Shown here one piece after another: positions 45,061 to 56,900 of a stretch of DNA of 64,000 bases (position 1 is the first letter of the stretch; each line of letters starts with the position of its first letter). The stretch is from Cyathus striatus (Eukaryota; Basidiomycota; Agaricomycetes; Agaricales; Nidulariaceae). The notes under the pieces are model-generated. The model worked only from the letters and a program-made list of their open reading frames with translations. It did no database searches and had not been told where the DNA came from. The stretch is from NCBI GenBank assembly GCA_025738555.1, contig JAOVFP010000018.1, forward strand, positions 1,984,001 to 2,048,000, read 5' to 3'. Made by a program: the position numbers and the translations under genes.

Positions 45061-46297
45061 CGATTGAAGTGGGGGACGGCTGATATCAAGCTGATATACG
45101 ACTGCTTTTCTTTTGTTAATGTACTAATCCCGTTGTTTATGTGGGGGCAGGTGAAGCATGGATGTACAGTAGAACGTGAAACTTTTTTTAGCCGCCAGCT
45201 AGTTCCGGACCCGAGCAGTAAAAATGCACGGACCCGTCGGCGGTCTTCGCTCGTTCCTCTTCCCTTCCCTTACCCCTCCCTTAGTTTGACAAAACACTGT
45301 ATCCTCAGTGAAGACAGGAACATACTCTTCCCGCCCTTATGCACAGGAATATCCTTCGCCTAATACATAATACCAATAATCCATGCGGACTCCTCCGATG
45401 CTGTGAGGAGGTGCCATAGTTGTTGCTGAAGGGGACGAAAGGGGGTGAGTTTGAGCAGGCTGTTTGAGATCTAGTTCGAGGAGGAATGAGTAGGAGGCCA
45501 TCTAGTGTGCCGCTGCCGGGGAGATTATGGATTCCGACGGAGGTGGGATTGCTCTCCTATCGGTCCCCTTCCCACCCTTCGAGCGCATTCGATTCGTTCG
45601 TGTAGACTTCCTACACATTCAGCATCCGTAGACCAAGTGACCAGCGCCGTCAGAGCACAGGAAATCTCCTATTCTTCCCTATACTCTTCCACCAGTGTCC
45701 CCCTTGGTCCCTCTCCCAGAAGCAGATACCTCTCTGTTTGACCCCGGCTTTCTCTCCTGCTTTCTCTCCGGCTTCGACTCTTCTTCATCTTCCTACTCTC
45801 AAGTATACGAAGCTCCCCCGCCATACTCGATTGATCCCTTCGGAAAAATGAACGATCTCGTCAATCCACTTTCGTTATCCATCTCTCCGCTGCAGGCGGG
45901 ACAAGATATGGAGGTGTATTCACTGGAGTATAGTACGACTGGGGAGTCGTACGCCTCCACACTAGCTACGCTGGTGGACCCTGCAAGTTCCTGGCCTGCC
46001 CCGGGGAGGATGTAGTGTGCAGGGAGTACAGCGTACTCTGGTTCCCCTAAACCCCTCGAGTCGCTCCCTCAGCAACATGTTCTGGCTCCGATTCCGGTGA
46101 CGCCTACACCGGTCATGTTCGACTCGACCTGGTCGTACGAGCATCCGCAGCAGCAGGCGGACAACGATATGTACGTGCAGCAGGGGTATATGTGGGTTAC
46201 GAAGGCGAGTCTTATGGTGGGCAGGAAGCGAGTCAGGCTTTTGAAAGTCTGGTGTGCGCCTGCTGTGGGATTTGAGTATCAGGATGTTCATGCGTAG
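45061..46297 (+). pseudogene. Gln/Pro/Ser-rich orphan gene, copy D (frameshifted)
   Basis: Leader homology (CGGCGGTCTTCGCTCGT, GGAATATCCTTCGCC) at 45236-45360 is followed by a coding relic. That relic carries RRPSSVPLP, AFDS, the PEADTSLFDPGFLS block (45716 on), YEAPPPYSIDPFGKMNDLV, MEVYSLEYSTTGESYASTLA and a stop at 46013-46015. The remaining GSPEP-like, PVTPTPVMFDSTWSYEHPQQ and AVGFEYQDVHA pieces are in shifted frames, up to TAG 46295-46297. Several indels are not multiples of three. Confidence 0.7.
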
Positions 46298-46706
46298 GTT
46301 TTCTTTTTTTGTTTTCGTTTTTGATTCTACGTTATGTTTTGTTACGTCCTCGACCTCAACGACTCTACGAACACCTACTCATTAATCGCGTTCTCTTTTC
46401 TATATATCATATCCCACTGTAGCTGTAGCCTTCCATCTCGTATCGTGTCTCGTATCGTCGTTTTAAATGTGTAGCCATATACTCGTCTCGTTTTTGTTTC
46501 TTGTTATATAGTTTTGTGCTTTTGTTCTACATAAAAAGTTTAGATATGTTTTGCGTTTTGGTTAGATACTGAATGTGCACTGTAGCTCTATTTAATAGCC
46601 TTTTGTGAATGTATTTTTTTTGGATTGGTACGAGTTCATTCGAAGTGAAGTTTTTTGTAGAGGTATTCATCACACTTTATAGTAAGTATAGTCAAGGCGC
46701 ATTGAC
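46298..46706 (+). repeat. conserved 3' module (copy 4) and broken repeat unit
   Basis: The module has ACCTACTCATTAATCGCGTT and TAGATACTGAATGTGCACTG. A ~155-bp unit begins at about 46690 (GTCAAGGCGCATTGACC) and is cut by the DDE element. Confidence 0.7.
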
Positions 46707-49255
46707 CTTGGAAACCTCACCAAAACAGCAGCTGAGAATGCGCCAAAGAAGATAAAATGCGAAAATCCACAGTCAAAACAAAGAAAAGAGAATAATTCTG
46801 AAACTGTATGTGTCAATGTGCATTTACTCGAGTACCAAGTAAGTTAACATCACCTAGATAACATCTGAACATTGTACCACAGGTTCATTAACTGAAATAG
46901 ATGGATTACGCAGTCACCAGGCACGATTTCGGTGCCACATAGATGACAAAAATGCAACTTCTGAACCAATTCCACATCAATTCATCAAGTTTGACATAAA
47001 TGCAATGCCACTCTCAGACCCTGTACAAGAAACAACTCACATAGGCAGCATGGTTGATGAGTTGAGGCCGTTAAATGAGGAGTTTGGAGCTGAAACAGAC
47101 TCTGACTCTGGTGATTCTTCCATTAACGAGCAAGATCTGGAATGTAATAATTCAGATTTCGATAAAATTCGTCCAGGAAAGCTGCGACAGGCTCCTACAC
47201 AGCCAAGTGCAAAAGCCGCATTAGATGACCTTGATAAACTTCTTCACCCACCTCGAAAAAATAGGCCAGGGTACACTGACCTAGAGCCGGATTTGTTTGT
47301 TCAGACCAGGTTGCAAGGCATGTGAGCCTTGCTTGCACTTTATACACACTGACTATCAAAGACATATGATACCTAGGGGGCATCATCTTATCAAGCAGCA
47401 ATTACCTTAAATCGGGGAACAAATTGTGCATGAAGACTGTGCACTTTAACACGGCAATTCATTCAGAATCACAAAATTCTACCCATAAACCCCTATGGTA
47501 AATGGACCAAATCAATGTTAGCTGACGAAGATCTCACAAACAATTTAAATCTTTACCTGCAAGAGATTGGTAATGAAATTTCAGGAAATAAATTGCAAGA
47601 ATACTTGCAGTGCGAGGAAGTCCGGTCAAAGCATGGGATTGAAAAAGAGATCAGCGAGAGAACAGCACAGCGATATCTCAATGAATTGGGTTACCGCTTC
47701 ACAGAACCAAAAAAAGGACAATATGTTGATGGACATGAGAACCCAATTGTTGTTGATTACCGTGACAACATCTATGTACAGAAATGGAAAACATTTCGGG
47801 ACCAGATGATGACTTGGACAAAAGACAACATACCTGAACAGCAAGAATCTGATATAACTGGCTGCCGTGCAATTGTCTGGTTTCATGATGAATCAGTCTT
47901 TTATGCACATGACCGTCGAAAGAAAAGTTGGTTTCATAAAGACACACCTGCCAAGCCTTATGCAAAAGGTGAAGGCGCCTCACTCATGATAGCAGATTAT
48001 GTATCTGCAGACTTTGGGTGGCTTTGTTCTCCTGATGGAAAACATTCAGCACACTGAGTAATTAAGCCTGGAAAGAATAGGGATGGCTATTTCACAAATG
48101 ATGAAATTCGTGAGCAAGCAAGGGAGGCAGTCAGCATTGTGCAGGAGTACTGGCCACAGTATGAGCACATATTCATATATGACAATGCCACCACTCACCT
48201 GAAATGTGCTGAAGATGCATTATCTGCACAAAAGATGCCAAAGAAAACACCAGTGCAAGGGAAAAACTGGGGCATTGAGGTCTTAAGGCACAATCCATTG
48301 ACAGGGAAGATCATTTACAAATCAGAATCAGATGGCTCACCAGAGAAGACAAAAATAAATATGTCACATGGGTGCTTTGCAGATGGGACAGACCAACCAC
48401 TCTATTTTGAAGAGGGACATGACCGTGCAGGTGTCTTCAAAGGAATGGCAGTAATTCTGGAAGAATGGGGTTATGGGGACATGTCAAAGGTTCCTGCACA
48501 ATGCAAACAGTTTAAGTGCACACCTGCTACTCCAAATTCCCCCCAACACTGCTGTTGTCGTCATATTCTCTACAATGAACCTGACTTCGTGAATGTTGAG
48601 TCAAATCTTGAAGCAATGTGTAATGGCCTTGGTGTTCACATTATATTCCTGCCAAAGTTTCACTGTGAGTTAAATTTCATTGAACAGTGCTGGGGATATG
48701 CAAAATGAATATATCGCCTAAATCCTGAGTCATCACGTGAGGATGCTCTCGAGAGGAATGCATTGTCTGCTTTGGAATCCATACCTTTGCATACAATGCG
48801 GCGGTTTGCAAACAGATCACTTCGGTTCATGGATGCATATGAGAGGGGATTAAATGGATGACAGGCAGCATGGGCTGCACGGGTATACCGTGGACATCGT
48901 GTCCTTCCTGATGAAATTATGGCAGAGCTTGAGAAGGCAGGTGTCAACTAGTTGCCTCACGCGAAGATTGATCATGATTTGAGCGCTGAGCGATAACCGA
49001 GTTGACACTGATTGATCAGCTTCTGAGACTGATGTGGAATAAAAACAAGAAAATGCCTCTGCTCAATGACCACTCACCCAAAAATTATGAAACTTCGTCA
49101 ATATATTATATTCATCAGTATATACAGTTTCCTTGAGCTATATTACTCATAACATATTATACTACCACTCTATTACTGTTTTTAAGAAATATTTCCATTT
49201 TTGGACGGATGGTCACAGTAAAGTAACATGCACGTGACGTTAGTTGTTTATGGAT
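46707..49255 (+). mobile_element. DDE transposon relic inserted in the repeat array
   Basis: Sequence unrelated to the array starts within a repeat core at about 46707, and array sequence resumes at about 49256 (TTAGAGACGTTAAGG). I see no matching TIRs or target duplication, so the ends may be truncated or rearranged. It carries a transposase related to, but diverged from, the one at 29-32 kb. Confidence 0.6.
46883..48951 (+). pseudogene. DDE transposase with point-mutation stops only
   Basis: One reading frame runs from the acceptor at about 46882 to TAG 48949-48951 without any frameshift. It passes FDINAMPLSDPVQE, an acidic stretch, FVQTRLQGM, GASSYQAAITLNRG, FIQNHKILPINPYGKW, YVDGHENPIVVDYRDNIYV, IVWFHDESVFYAHDRR (catalytic Asp region), IFIYDNATTHLKCAEDAL (second Asp) and IIFLPKFHCELNFIEQCWGYAK (Glu). 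It is broken by TGA at 47323, 47350, 47431, 48055, 48706 and 48859, plus TAG at 47374. An upstream exon with a Lys-rich KKIKCENPQSKQRKEN stretch (about 46745-46800) ends at a GTAAGT donor (46841). The catalytic residues are retained. The TGA codons sit where Arg is expected. Confidence 0.8.
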
Positions 49256-50279
49256 GTCGTCTACCTTAGAGACGTTAAGGAACGATGACTTAGCGGTACT
49301 TATGTGCATAACCAGCGTCCGGTTGTTCGTTGCCATCACTCCTACTCTGCTTGTGTTTTATGGTTTCTGCGTATCGAGTGAGATGTTTCTGTTAGCCAAG
49401 GCACAGTGACTTATTAGTGGTACTTGCGTACCCAACCCACACCCAGTCGTTGGTTGCCATTCTCGTCACTTTTTCTTTTTCTTGTACTTTCTAGTGTCGC
49501 GGTTTCTACGTATCTTGTGTTGATGTACAAATCACGCTATATGTCAAGGTGCGATGACTAGACGGTACTTATGTACATAGTAAGTACGCGGTCGTTGGCT
49601 GCCATTCTTTCAATAATGTCCAGTTATCATTTTTGTTTATCCTTTTTATTTCTTATTTTTTTGTGCTTTCTACGTGTTGAATTTCGATGTGTCCAGTGAG
49701 AGGTTTGTGTTAGCCAAGGCACGGTGACTTACCATGACTTCGAAGAATTTTTTGTTGTGCTTTATATGTATGTATCTTATGTCAACGTACCACTGGATCA
49801 AGCTGTTTCTATTAGAGGCGTTAAGGCACGATTACTTAGCGGTATGTATGTACTTATTCAGTACATGGCCCGTCGTTAGTTGTCATCCTGTTTTCCTAGT
49901 CATTTGACTATATTTTTTTCTTTTCTTTTCTTGTGCTGCCTAAGTATCTTTTGGTGGACGTATCACTGGATCGCGCTATACGTTAAGCACTATCGGGTCA
50001 CGATGACTTGGTGGTATGCATTCACCAGTCGTTGGTTGCCATCACTACCGCTACCGTCTATAATACTTACCTCTTTTCTTTTTTCCTGTGCATTATAAGT
50101 ATCTTTTATCGACGTATTACAGTACCATAGTGTACGTCAAGGTGCGATGACTTAATGGTACTTATGTAGTTAGCCAGTACCTGGTGACTGTCAAGGTACG
50201 ATAGATTAGTGGTACCACACCTATGTCTATAGCTCTTTGGTCGTTTTAGCACAGTTATCATGCTATTTAGGTTACCGTT
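49256..50279 (+). repeat. ~155-bp repeat array, block 5
   Basis: About seven units, with cores near 49266, 49396, 49542, 49714, 49820, 49988 and 50135. Units at 49542 and 49714 closely match those at 40474 and 43130, including CGGTACTTATGTAC and GTCGTTGGCTGCCATTC. This indicates block-wise exchange between arrays. The array ends where the next 3' module begins. Confidence 0.7.
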
Positions 50280-50690
50280 CATCACACTCCCTCGGGGGTT
50301 TTTCTTTTCGTTTTTGTTTCTTCGTTATGTTTTGTTACGTTCTCGGCCCCATCTCCACGATTCTACGAATACCCACTCATTAATCGCGTTCCTTTTTTTC
50401 ATATATCATATGATATTGTCTCAACCTGTAGCTTTAGCCTTCCGTTTCGTGTCTCGTCTCGTATCGTCGTTTTTAAATGTAGCCATACTCTCGTGTTCTG
50501 TTCTTTTGTTTCTTGTTATATAGTTTGGTGTTTTTGTTCTACATGAAAAGTTTAGGTATGTTTTGCGTTTTGGTTAGATATTGAATGTGCACTGTCGCTC
50601 TATTTAATAGTCTTTTGTGAATGTATTTTTTTGGATTGCTAGTTCTTGCGAGTTCGTTTGAAGGCTTGTCGTTTATCGCGCTGTTTCATT
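50280..50690 (+). repeat. conserved 3' module (copy 5), no adjacent gene
   Basis: The module (ACCCACTCATTAATCGCGTT at about 50369; TTTTTAAATGTAGCCATA; TAGATATTGAATGTGCACTG at about 50574) follows the repeat array directly, with no orphan-gene coding sequence upstream. Confidence 0.7.
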
Positions 50691-50967
50691 TAAGTATCGT
50701 CAAGGCATATTAAGTGGTATTCAACTGTCAATGGGTTTATGGATACTCCTGAGTTGGAGGAATAATTTCTTTTCTTTTTTCTTGTTCATTTTAAGGGTTT
50801 GCCGTTTATCACGATGTTTCAGTTAAGTATCGTCAAGGCGTATTGACTGAGCGGTATTCAACAGTAAACAACTTTATCTAATACTCGGTGGTAATTCTTT
50901 TCTATTTTCTTGTGCTTTCTACGTAAGTATCTTTTGTTGATGTACAACTGCTCGCGCTGTACGTTAT
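50691..50967 (+). repeat. ~155-bp repeat array, block 6
   Basis: Two units with cores near 50698 and 50832 (the latter CGTCAAGGCGTATTGACTGA). The array is interrupted at ACGTTAT by the solo LTR and resumes after it. Confidence 0.6.
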
Positions 50968-51744
50968 TGTAGAGCAGGCGTTCGGCCTGCACTGGAACGA
51001 ACGATTCTACAAGTTCTGTGAACGTGTACGGTCACGTGATTTGTTCACGTCATCAAACTTGAAACAGCGCGTCTACGCTATCGTCTCTGCCACCTCAACA
51101 CGCTCCCCGACGCTCTCCGCCTCCACCCTCTTCGCCACAACGCTAACCATATAATCGACACCAAGACCACCACAGGAATGCTTATAACATCGACTCAAGT
51201 AACCGAGAGACCGCTCAACGGTGGCACTTCAAAACCTAATCATCCTCATATCGACATCTCAATATACTCCTTCCCCTTCCCTATCTTTAATTCATTCTCT
51301 ACATTCCATTACAAACATACTATTGTTTCGACTCCTTGAAACAACTCTTCAATTCCTATCTTATCCTTGGGCTTACTTCTGCTCAACTCGCTTTTTTTGG
51401 TATATTCTTTCTTCTTTTACTATTTAAACTGTACATCTAGGTATATTGAAATTCAGTGAAGTTCACCCTCTCGAGCCATCGTCTTAAGCGTTCTATTTCG
51501 TCCTCTGTCGCTGTCTGAAACGTTCTACATCGCCCTACTCGCCCCAGCTCGTCGAAGGAACTTCATTCATTCAAATTTCATCTCAGAACTTCAATTCGAA
51601 GTTCTGTCCTTATCTGCATCTCTTTTTCTTTGTACTCGTCGCTGACTATATTATTTCATCACCTTAGAACCCTTACGCTGGACGGACGCGCCAGCGACTC
51701 GCATTTCTTTGCATAGGACCTTCAAACTCAAGTTTACCTCTTCA
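50968..51744 (+). mobile_element. solo LTR, 777 bp
   Basis: It begins TGTAGAGCAGGC followed by a GCAGGC/GCCTGC hairpin and ends TACCTCTTCA (TG...CA). The flanks are TTAT on both sides (50964-50967 and 51745-51748); a 5-bp target would be GTTAT/ATTAT with one change. The repeat unit it interrupts reads ACGTTA|AGCACTGTCAAGG when the insert is removed. No retrotransposon coding sequence is nearby. Confidence 0.65.
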
Positions 51745-51748
51745 TTAT

Positions 51749-51985
51749 GCACTGTCAAGGCGCGATAACTTAACGATATTCAACGCTATCCAGTAACCTG
51801 GCAGACGTCGGTTGCCATTCCTCCGACTGTTGATTCAAGCTTATGTTTTTGTGCTTTCTACAAATTCAATTTTCGATATGTTCAGTGAGATGTTTGTGTT
51901 AGCCAAGGCACGGTGACTTAGTAGTACTTAAGTATGTACTCATTCCGCACCCAGCCATTCGCACATGTCTTCATGTCTTTTTCTT
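51749..51985 (+). repeat. ~155-bp repeat array, block 6 continued
   Basis: Units at about 51751 (GTCAAGGCGCGATAACTTAA) and 51901 (GCCAAGGCACGGTGACTTAG). The array ends before CACAAGATCGAGG (about 51998). Confidence 0.6.
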
Positions 51986-52440
51986 TTTCTTTTTACCCCA
52001 CAAGATCGAGGCAGAGCAATACTAACTCACCCAACCTGGACCAAATACAGAGACAGCTATGGATGGAGTCCGGGCGACTTCAATACAGAAAGTAGGCGAC
52101 TGCTCCTCCATAATTGGCCCAGTGCAAGTCTATGACTTGAACTGCAATCAATGGATTTGAGGTGAACTTCTTGTGGACTCAAGACGGAATAAAGCAGGAC
52201 CAGATTTGATGAAAATGGCTCGAGTTACAGCTAAAATATGTTGAGCCAAAGTTCAGCTGGAGTCTGGGTGGGGTGGGGGAGCGAGCATAAAGACCTCCAA
52301 TTTACAGCCATTCTTTGAATAAAATGTCCGATAAAATTAACAAACTGTATGATATTTGAGTTATGGAAGGTAATAATGCAACCTGTAGAGCCTATAGGAC
52401 TACTTTGAGTTTCAGTCTGACGAAACCTAAAAGTCTTATG
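51986..52440. other. unassigned stretch between repeat blocks
   Basis: Non-repetitive within the window. It has no long open frame and no recognised domain. Sharp junctions with repeat DNA on both sides suggest an insertion, but I cannot see terminal repeats. Confidence 0.35.
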
Positions 52441-53050
52441 AGCAGATTGTTTTAGTGCATTGTTCGTGCTTTTGCTTTCTTTTATCCATTATGTTTCGTT
52501 ATGATTCCATTCTCGTTCTACGCCATCTCATACTTAAGGCTCTACGAATACCCACCCATTAACTGCGTTCTCTTTTTCATATATCATATCATCTCAACCT
52601 GTAGCTTTAGTTCTTCGTCTCTCGTCTCATATCCGTTTTTAAATGTGTAGCCATATATTATCCGAGTCTCGTTTTGTCCTGTTTCTTGTTGCATAGTTGT
52701 TTTGTTTGTTCTATGAAGTTAGATGTTGCGTTTCGGTTGGGTACGAAATGTGCACTGTAGCTCTATTCAATAATTTTTTGTGAATGTATTTTTTGGATTG
52801 TTCAATGTGAAGCTCTTTCTTGGGGTATTAATCACGCTTTTTATGTGGCTAAAGTGTCAATGCGCATTGACTTAATGGTGGTATCTAGTCGTTGGTTGCC
52901 ATTAATAAGTTCGTAGATACTAGAATGATACTTATTCTCTTTTTATCATGCTTTCTAATATCTTGTGTCGACGTACCACCGGATCATACTGTTTCTGATA
53001 GAGCGTTAAAGCACGATGACTTAGTGGTAAGCTTATGTACTTCTCCTTCT
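52441..53050 (+). repeat. conserved 3' module (copy 6) and decayed repeat units
   Basis: A diverged module (ACCCACCCATTAACTGCGTT at about 52551; AATGTGCACTGTAGCTCTATT at about 52746) is followed by units near 52856 (GTCAATGCGCATTGACTTAA) and 52990 (AAAGCACGATGACTTAGTGG). This is the right-most trace of the duplicated block. Confidence 0.65.
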
Positions 53051-53282
53051 GCAAGAGGGAAAGAATGTTCAAAACAGGATGTTTGGTTCCATTGGTTACA
53101 TGCATTGTCCTGAATATGGACGGGTTGTCGACGAATCTCTGCCTGTTCAGTACACTATAGAGAGTGCGATGTTGCCCGAACTTCAAGCTTTCAATGTGCC
53201 GTCGTATGCCACAGACGATACATTGGACGATTATGTACCTGAGCCTACAGCTCCTGCTGCTTTACTCGTACAGCTTGAATAA
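53051..53282 (+). CDS. short unrecognised ORF
   Basis: A 67-codon frame from about 53079 to TAA 53280-53282. It encodes an acidic/Pro-containing tail (ATDDTLDDYVPEPTAPAALL) with no recognisable domain and no start context that stands out. It could be a terminal exon fragment of a lost gene. Weak. Confidence 0.2.
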
Positions 53283-53953
53283 GGCCCTACTTAAAGTGAA
53301 TCACTGTATAATGGCACCGTAACTTGTTGGTGGTTAGAGAATTTCACGTTACTATTGTACAAAGACTTAGGCATTAGTTGGAAATTCAACTTCAACGGCA
53401 TCCTCGATGATATCGCTAACTTCTGGAAATCGTGGAGTAACGGAACACTTGAACAATTCAGGGCGTCTGGTAAAAAGCTGCAAGTCAGGATATTCATTGA
53501 ATTGACTAAGTAAGGCACGTACAACATAAGTCCGTCATGAATGTAGTTATTCGGATTCAGAGGCTCTTCAGAGAATAAATTGTAGGCCCAGAGAATGCGA
53601 GCAGCCTGGATAAACATGTTACTGTTAGCTAGATGTCTACCGACACAAATGCTGTAAATAAAATAGTAAGAAAAACCCAATACTTAAACTTGATCTATAA
53701 TACCGTCTTCCGAAACCATACGTTACATGACCTTCTTTCAACTTTTCGTCTTGAAGGTGCCGCTCAGGTCTGAAGAGATCAGCATCTTCCCCATATACAT
53801 TTTTATCATGGTTTAATCCCCTGAAAATAGACTCAAATCAGAAACACTGAAGGGATATATCAGAACTACTAACCAGACATTGACAATACAAACTGTGCCT
53901 TTGGGAATGAAATAACCTTGATAGGTATCATCTTGGACTGACCGATGAGGGGC

Positions 53954-56900
53954 GGGCTGCAAACTTTTCGAGTTCCCATCGAGTTTTTCGAGTTAAAGTC
54001 GAGTCTCACTTAAGTAATAGTCGAGTTCCACTATTGAGCTCGCTTAACTTTTTCGAGTCAAAGTTAAGTTTCCTCAAGTGGCCATTTTCTTATTTCGAGT
54101 GGACTTGAGTTCCCTGATTTATTTTTTTTGTGAAAGTCGAGTTCCCTCAAGTGGACTTAAGTTCCTTGCTTTTTTTTTTTTGGTGAAAGTCGAGTTTTCT
54201 CGAGTAAACTTAAGTTCCTTGCTTATTTTTTTTTGAGTGAAAGTTGAGTTCCCTCAGATCAAGTTAAGTTACTACCTTATATTTTTCCAGTGAAAGTCAA
54301 ATTCTTAAGTTCCATTCGAGTTATAACTTATCGGTAACTCGATAATTTGTCGGCCCCTTGCTCTCCTCTAGCTAACATAAACTACTTATATATTGTAATT
54401 AGACTCGGCTGTATGGTGTAGGTAAATAGTGTAAGTATACTACTGCTAAGACTATCGATAATATCCAGGAGATATGGAACACCCTCCATATGGCAAACCA
54501 TGCATTAATACTGTGTTTCAGCGGCACCATATTTGCCGTGGCCACAGTACTATTGTGGGACACGCACTATCTTTAGTAAGTGCTTGTTATAAATAGATCC
54601 GGAGTTACCGGTTCTTTCTGATGTGCGCATCAATAGCATGTGATGGCAGAGGTCTGTACAGTCCTTGACTGTTTCAGGTGCGGGGCTCCACAAGGTTTTG
54701 CACATGTACTTAAGTTCCTCACTAATTTTTTAGTGAGTGTAAGTCAAGTTCCCTCAAGTTCAAGTTTCAAAATTTCAAGTGTAAAGTAAGTATAAACTAA
54801 TTACTAGTACTACTATCTGAGTGAAAGTTAAGTTTTTCGAGTGGACTTAAGTTCCTCACTAATTTTTTTTCTGAAAGTTGAGTTCTCTCGAGTTAAGTTA
54901 AGTTCCTTACTAATTTTTTAGTGAGTGTAAATTGAGTTCCCTCAAGTTAAGTTTTTCGAGTCGACTTAAGTTCTTTGTTAATTTTTTTCTGAAAGTTGAG
55001 TTCTCTCGAGTTAAGTTCCTCACTAATTTTCAAGTTCCTTTCAAGTTCCTTCAAGTTCAAGTTTCAAAATTTCAATTATACAATAACTATAAACTAATCA
55101 CTAGTACTACTATTTTCTAATCACTACTATTGCTACCACAGCTCTGTTCCGCACCCCACCTGATTTCATCTACATTTCCCACGCACTCTGCCCGCCTTTA
55201 ATTACTTCTGTTTGCGTGCAGTGTTGAACCATCACATCTATCATACACAAATATTCATCACTGCGATGTCAACACATCGTGTGATTTTTGATGTGCACTC
55301 TTCCTTATCACCAATGCTCATCATGTTCAACAGTGAGGAAGTCTTTTCTGAATTTTAAGCTCAATTCTTGCTCTTTTTATTTCAATCTTTTTGCGTCACT
55401 TAATATAAGTTGTTATACATTTAGTAGGCTATATTATACTAAGTACTAATGTAAATAAACTTATAAAAATGCGAGTTATATATGTATTTAGTCTTTTATT
55501 ATAATATGTTCCATGCTTTGTACACATTATGTGATTTGTTTAGAAAAGTGTATTAGTTGTGAGGGAAAATAAGAGCGGAGGCGTGGGAAAATACGAGCGG
55601 GAGGGCGGGAAATGGTGAAATGCATGGGAAATTGTGAATGGGAGGGAGGGAAATAATAAACAAAGGTCGGAATAATAAACGATAGCATGGGAAAATGTTG
55701 AGTGGGGATGCGGACAGCAGTGAACAGCGGAAGCGGAAGCGTGGGAAACTATAAGCAGGAGGGCGGGAAATGATGAAATTGCGAGCAGAAGGGAAGGCAG
55801 GAAATAATAATTAAAGGAGAAGCGAAAGCGTGGGAAATGCTCAGCGGGAAGCGGACAGCAGTGGACAGCAGAAATAATAAGCGGATGCGTGGGAAATTAT
55901 GAGCGGGAGGGCGGGAAATAATAAGTAGAGGTCAGAATGATAGCAGCAGAGCATGGGAAACATTGAGCGCGAAAGTATGTAGGCGCGATATGTTAAGCGG
56001 AAGCGTGGGAAATTATGAGCGGAGGTGCGGGCAACAATGAGGATGTGCAATTAATGGGAAATGAGTAAACATTGAATTATATGCATGGGAAACAGTGAGC
56101 GGGGGGGCGGGAAACAACACAAAACTACTGTATGTATTATTGTAAGGTACTCCATACAATACAATTTTAGAACTGCTTATTTTTCAAGTAAAAGTTAAGT
56201 TTTCTTGAGTAAAGTTAAGTTTCTCGCTTATTTTATTTGAGTGAAAGTTAAGTTCCATTGAGTTGAGTCGAGTTCCTTGCTTATTTTTTTGAGTGAAAGT
56301 TAAGTTCCATCGAGTCGAGTCGAGTTTCTCACTTATAATTTTTTCGAGTGTCAGTCGAGTGGAGTTAAGTTCCTCACTTATGCTAAATTCGAGTGGAAGG
56401 TAAGTTGCCATCAAGTTACCTTCGAGTGGAAAATGCCACTCAACTCCACTTGAATTTGAGTCGAGTTCCATTCGAGTTCCACTTAAGTTCCAGTCGAGTG
56501 TCTAACTTAAGTTCCTCAAGTTCCATAACAAAAAACCCATACTTTATGATTGTGCTCATTGTTGTCGTGATCTCTTTGCTCGTTGTTTCCCACGCCCACC
56601 CCTGCCGCCATGGATGTGCAAAAATAGCGCCATCACATCATCCATCAAATCCCCGATCATTCCACTCGCTTCCGATGCATTGATGGTGATCGCGTTGCAC
56701 TTCTTCCATCATCATGCTCAACAGTGAGCGCATATTTTGTGTGTTCTTCTCTCAGTTTTTCGATTTTTCCTGTGATTTTTTTTGTACAATGTGAAGTTAT
56801 TTATTTTGTATGTAATATAACATCTTAGTTGTATAAATATCATGTACTGTGCTTATAGAAAATATTATATGAATAATAATAATTTCAGCTTTTCACACTA

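Noticed and set aside
46883..48951. Reassigned genetic code or TGA read-through in the transposase
   Set aside because: Stops occur only in transposons, at CpG-derived positions. One stop is TAG, and missense changes such as Arg to His/Cys/Trp occur in parallel. Mutation decay explains all of it.
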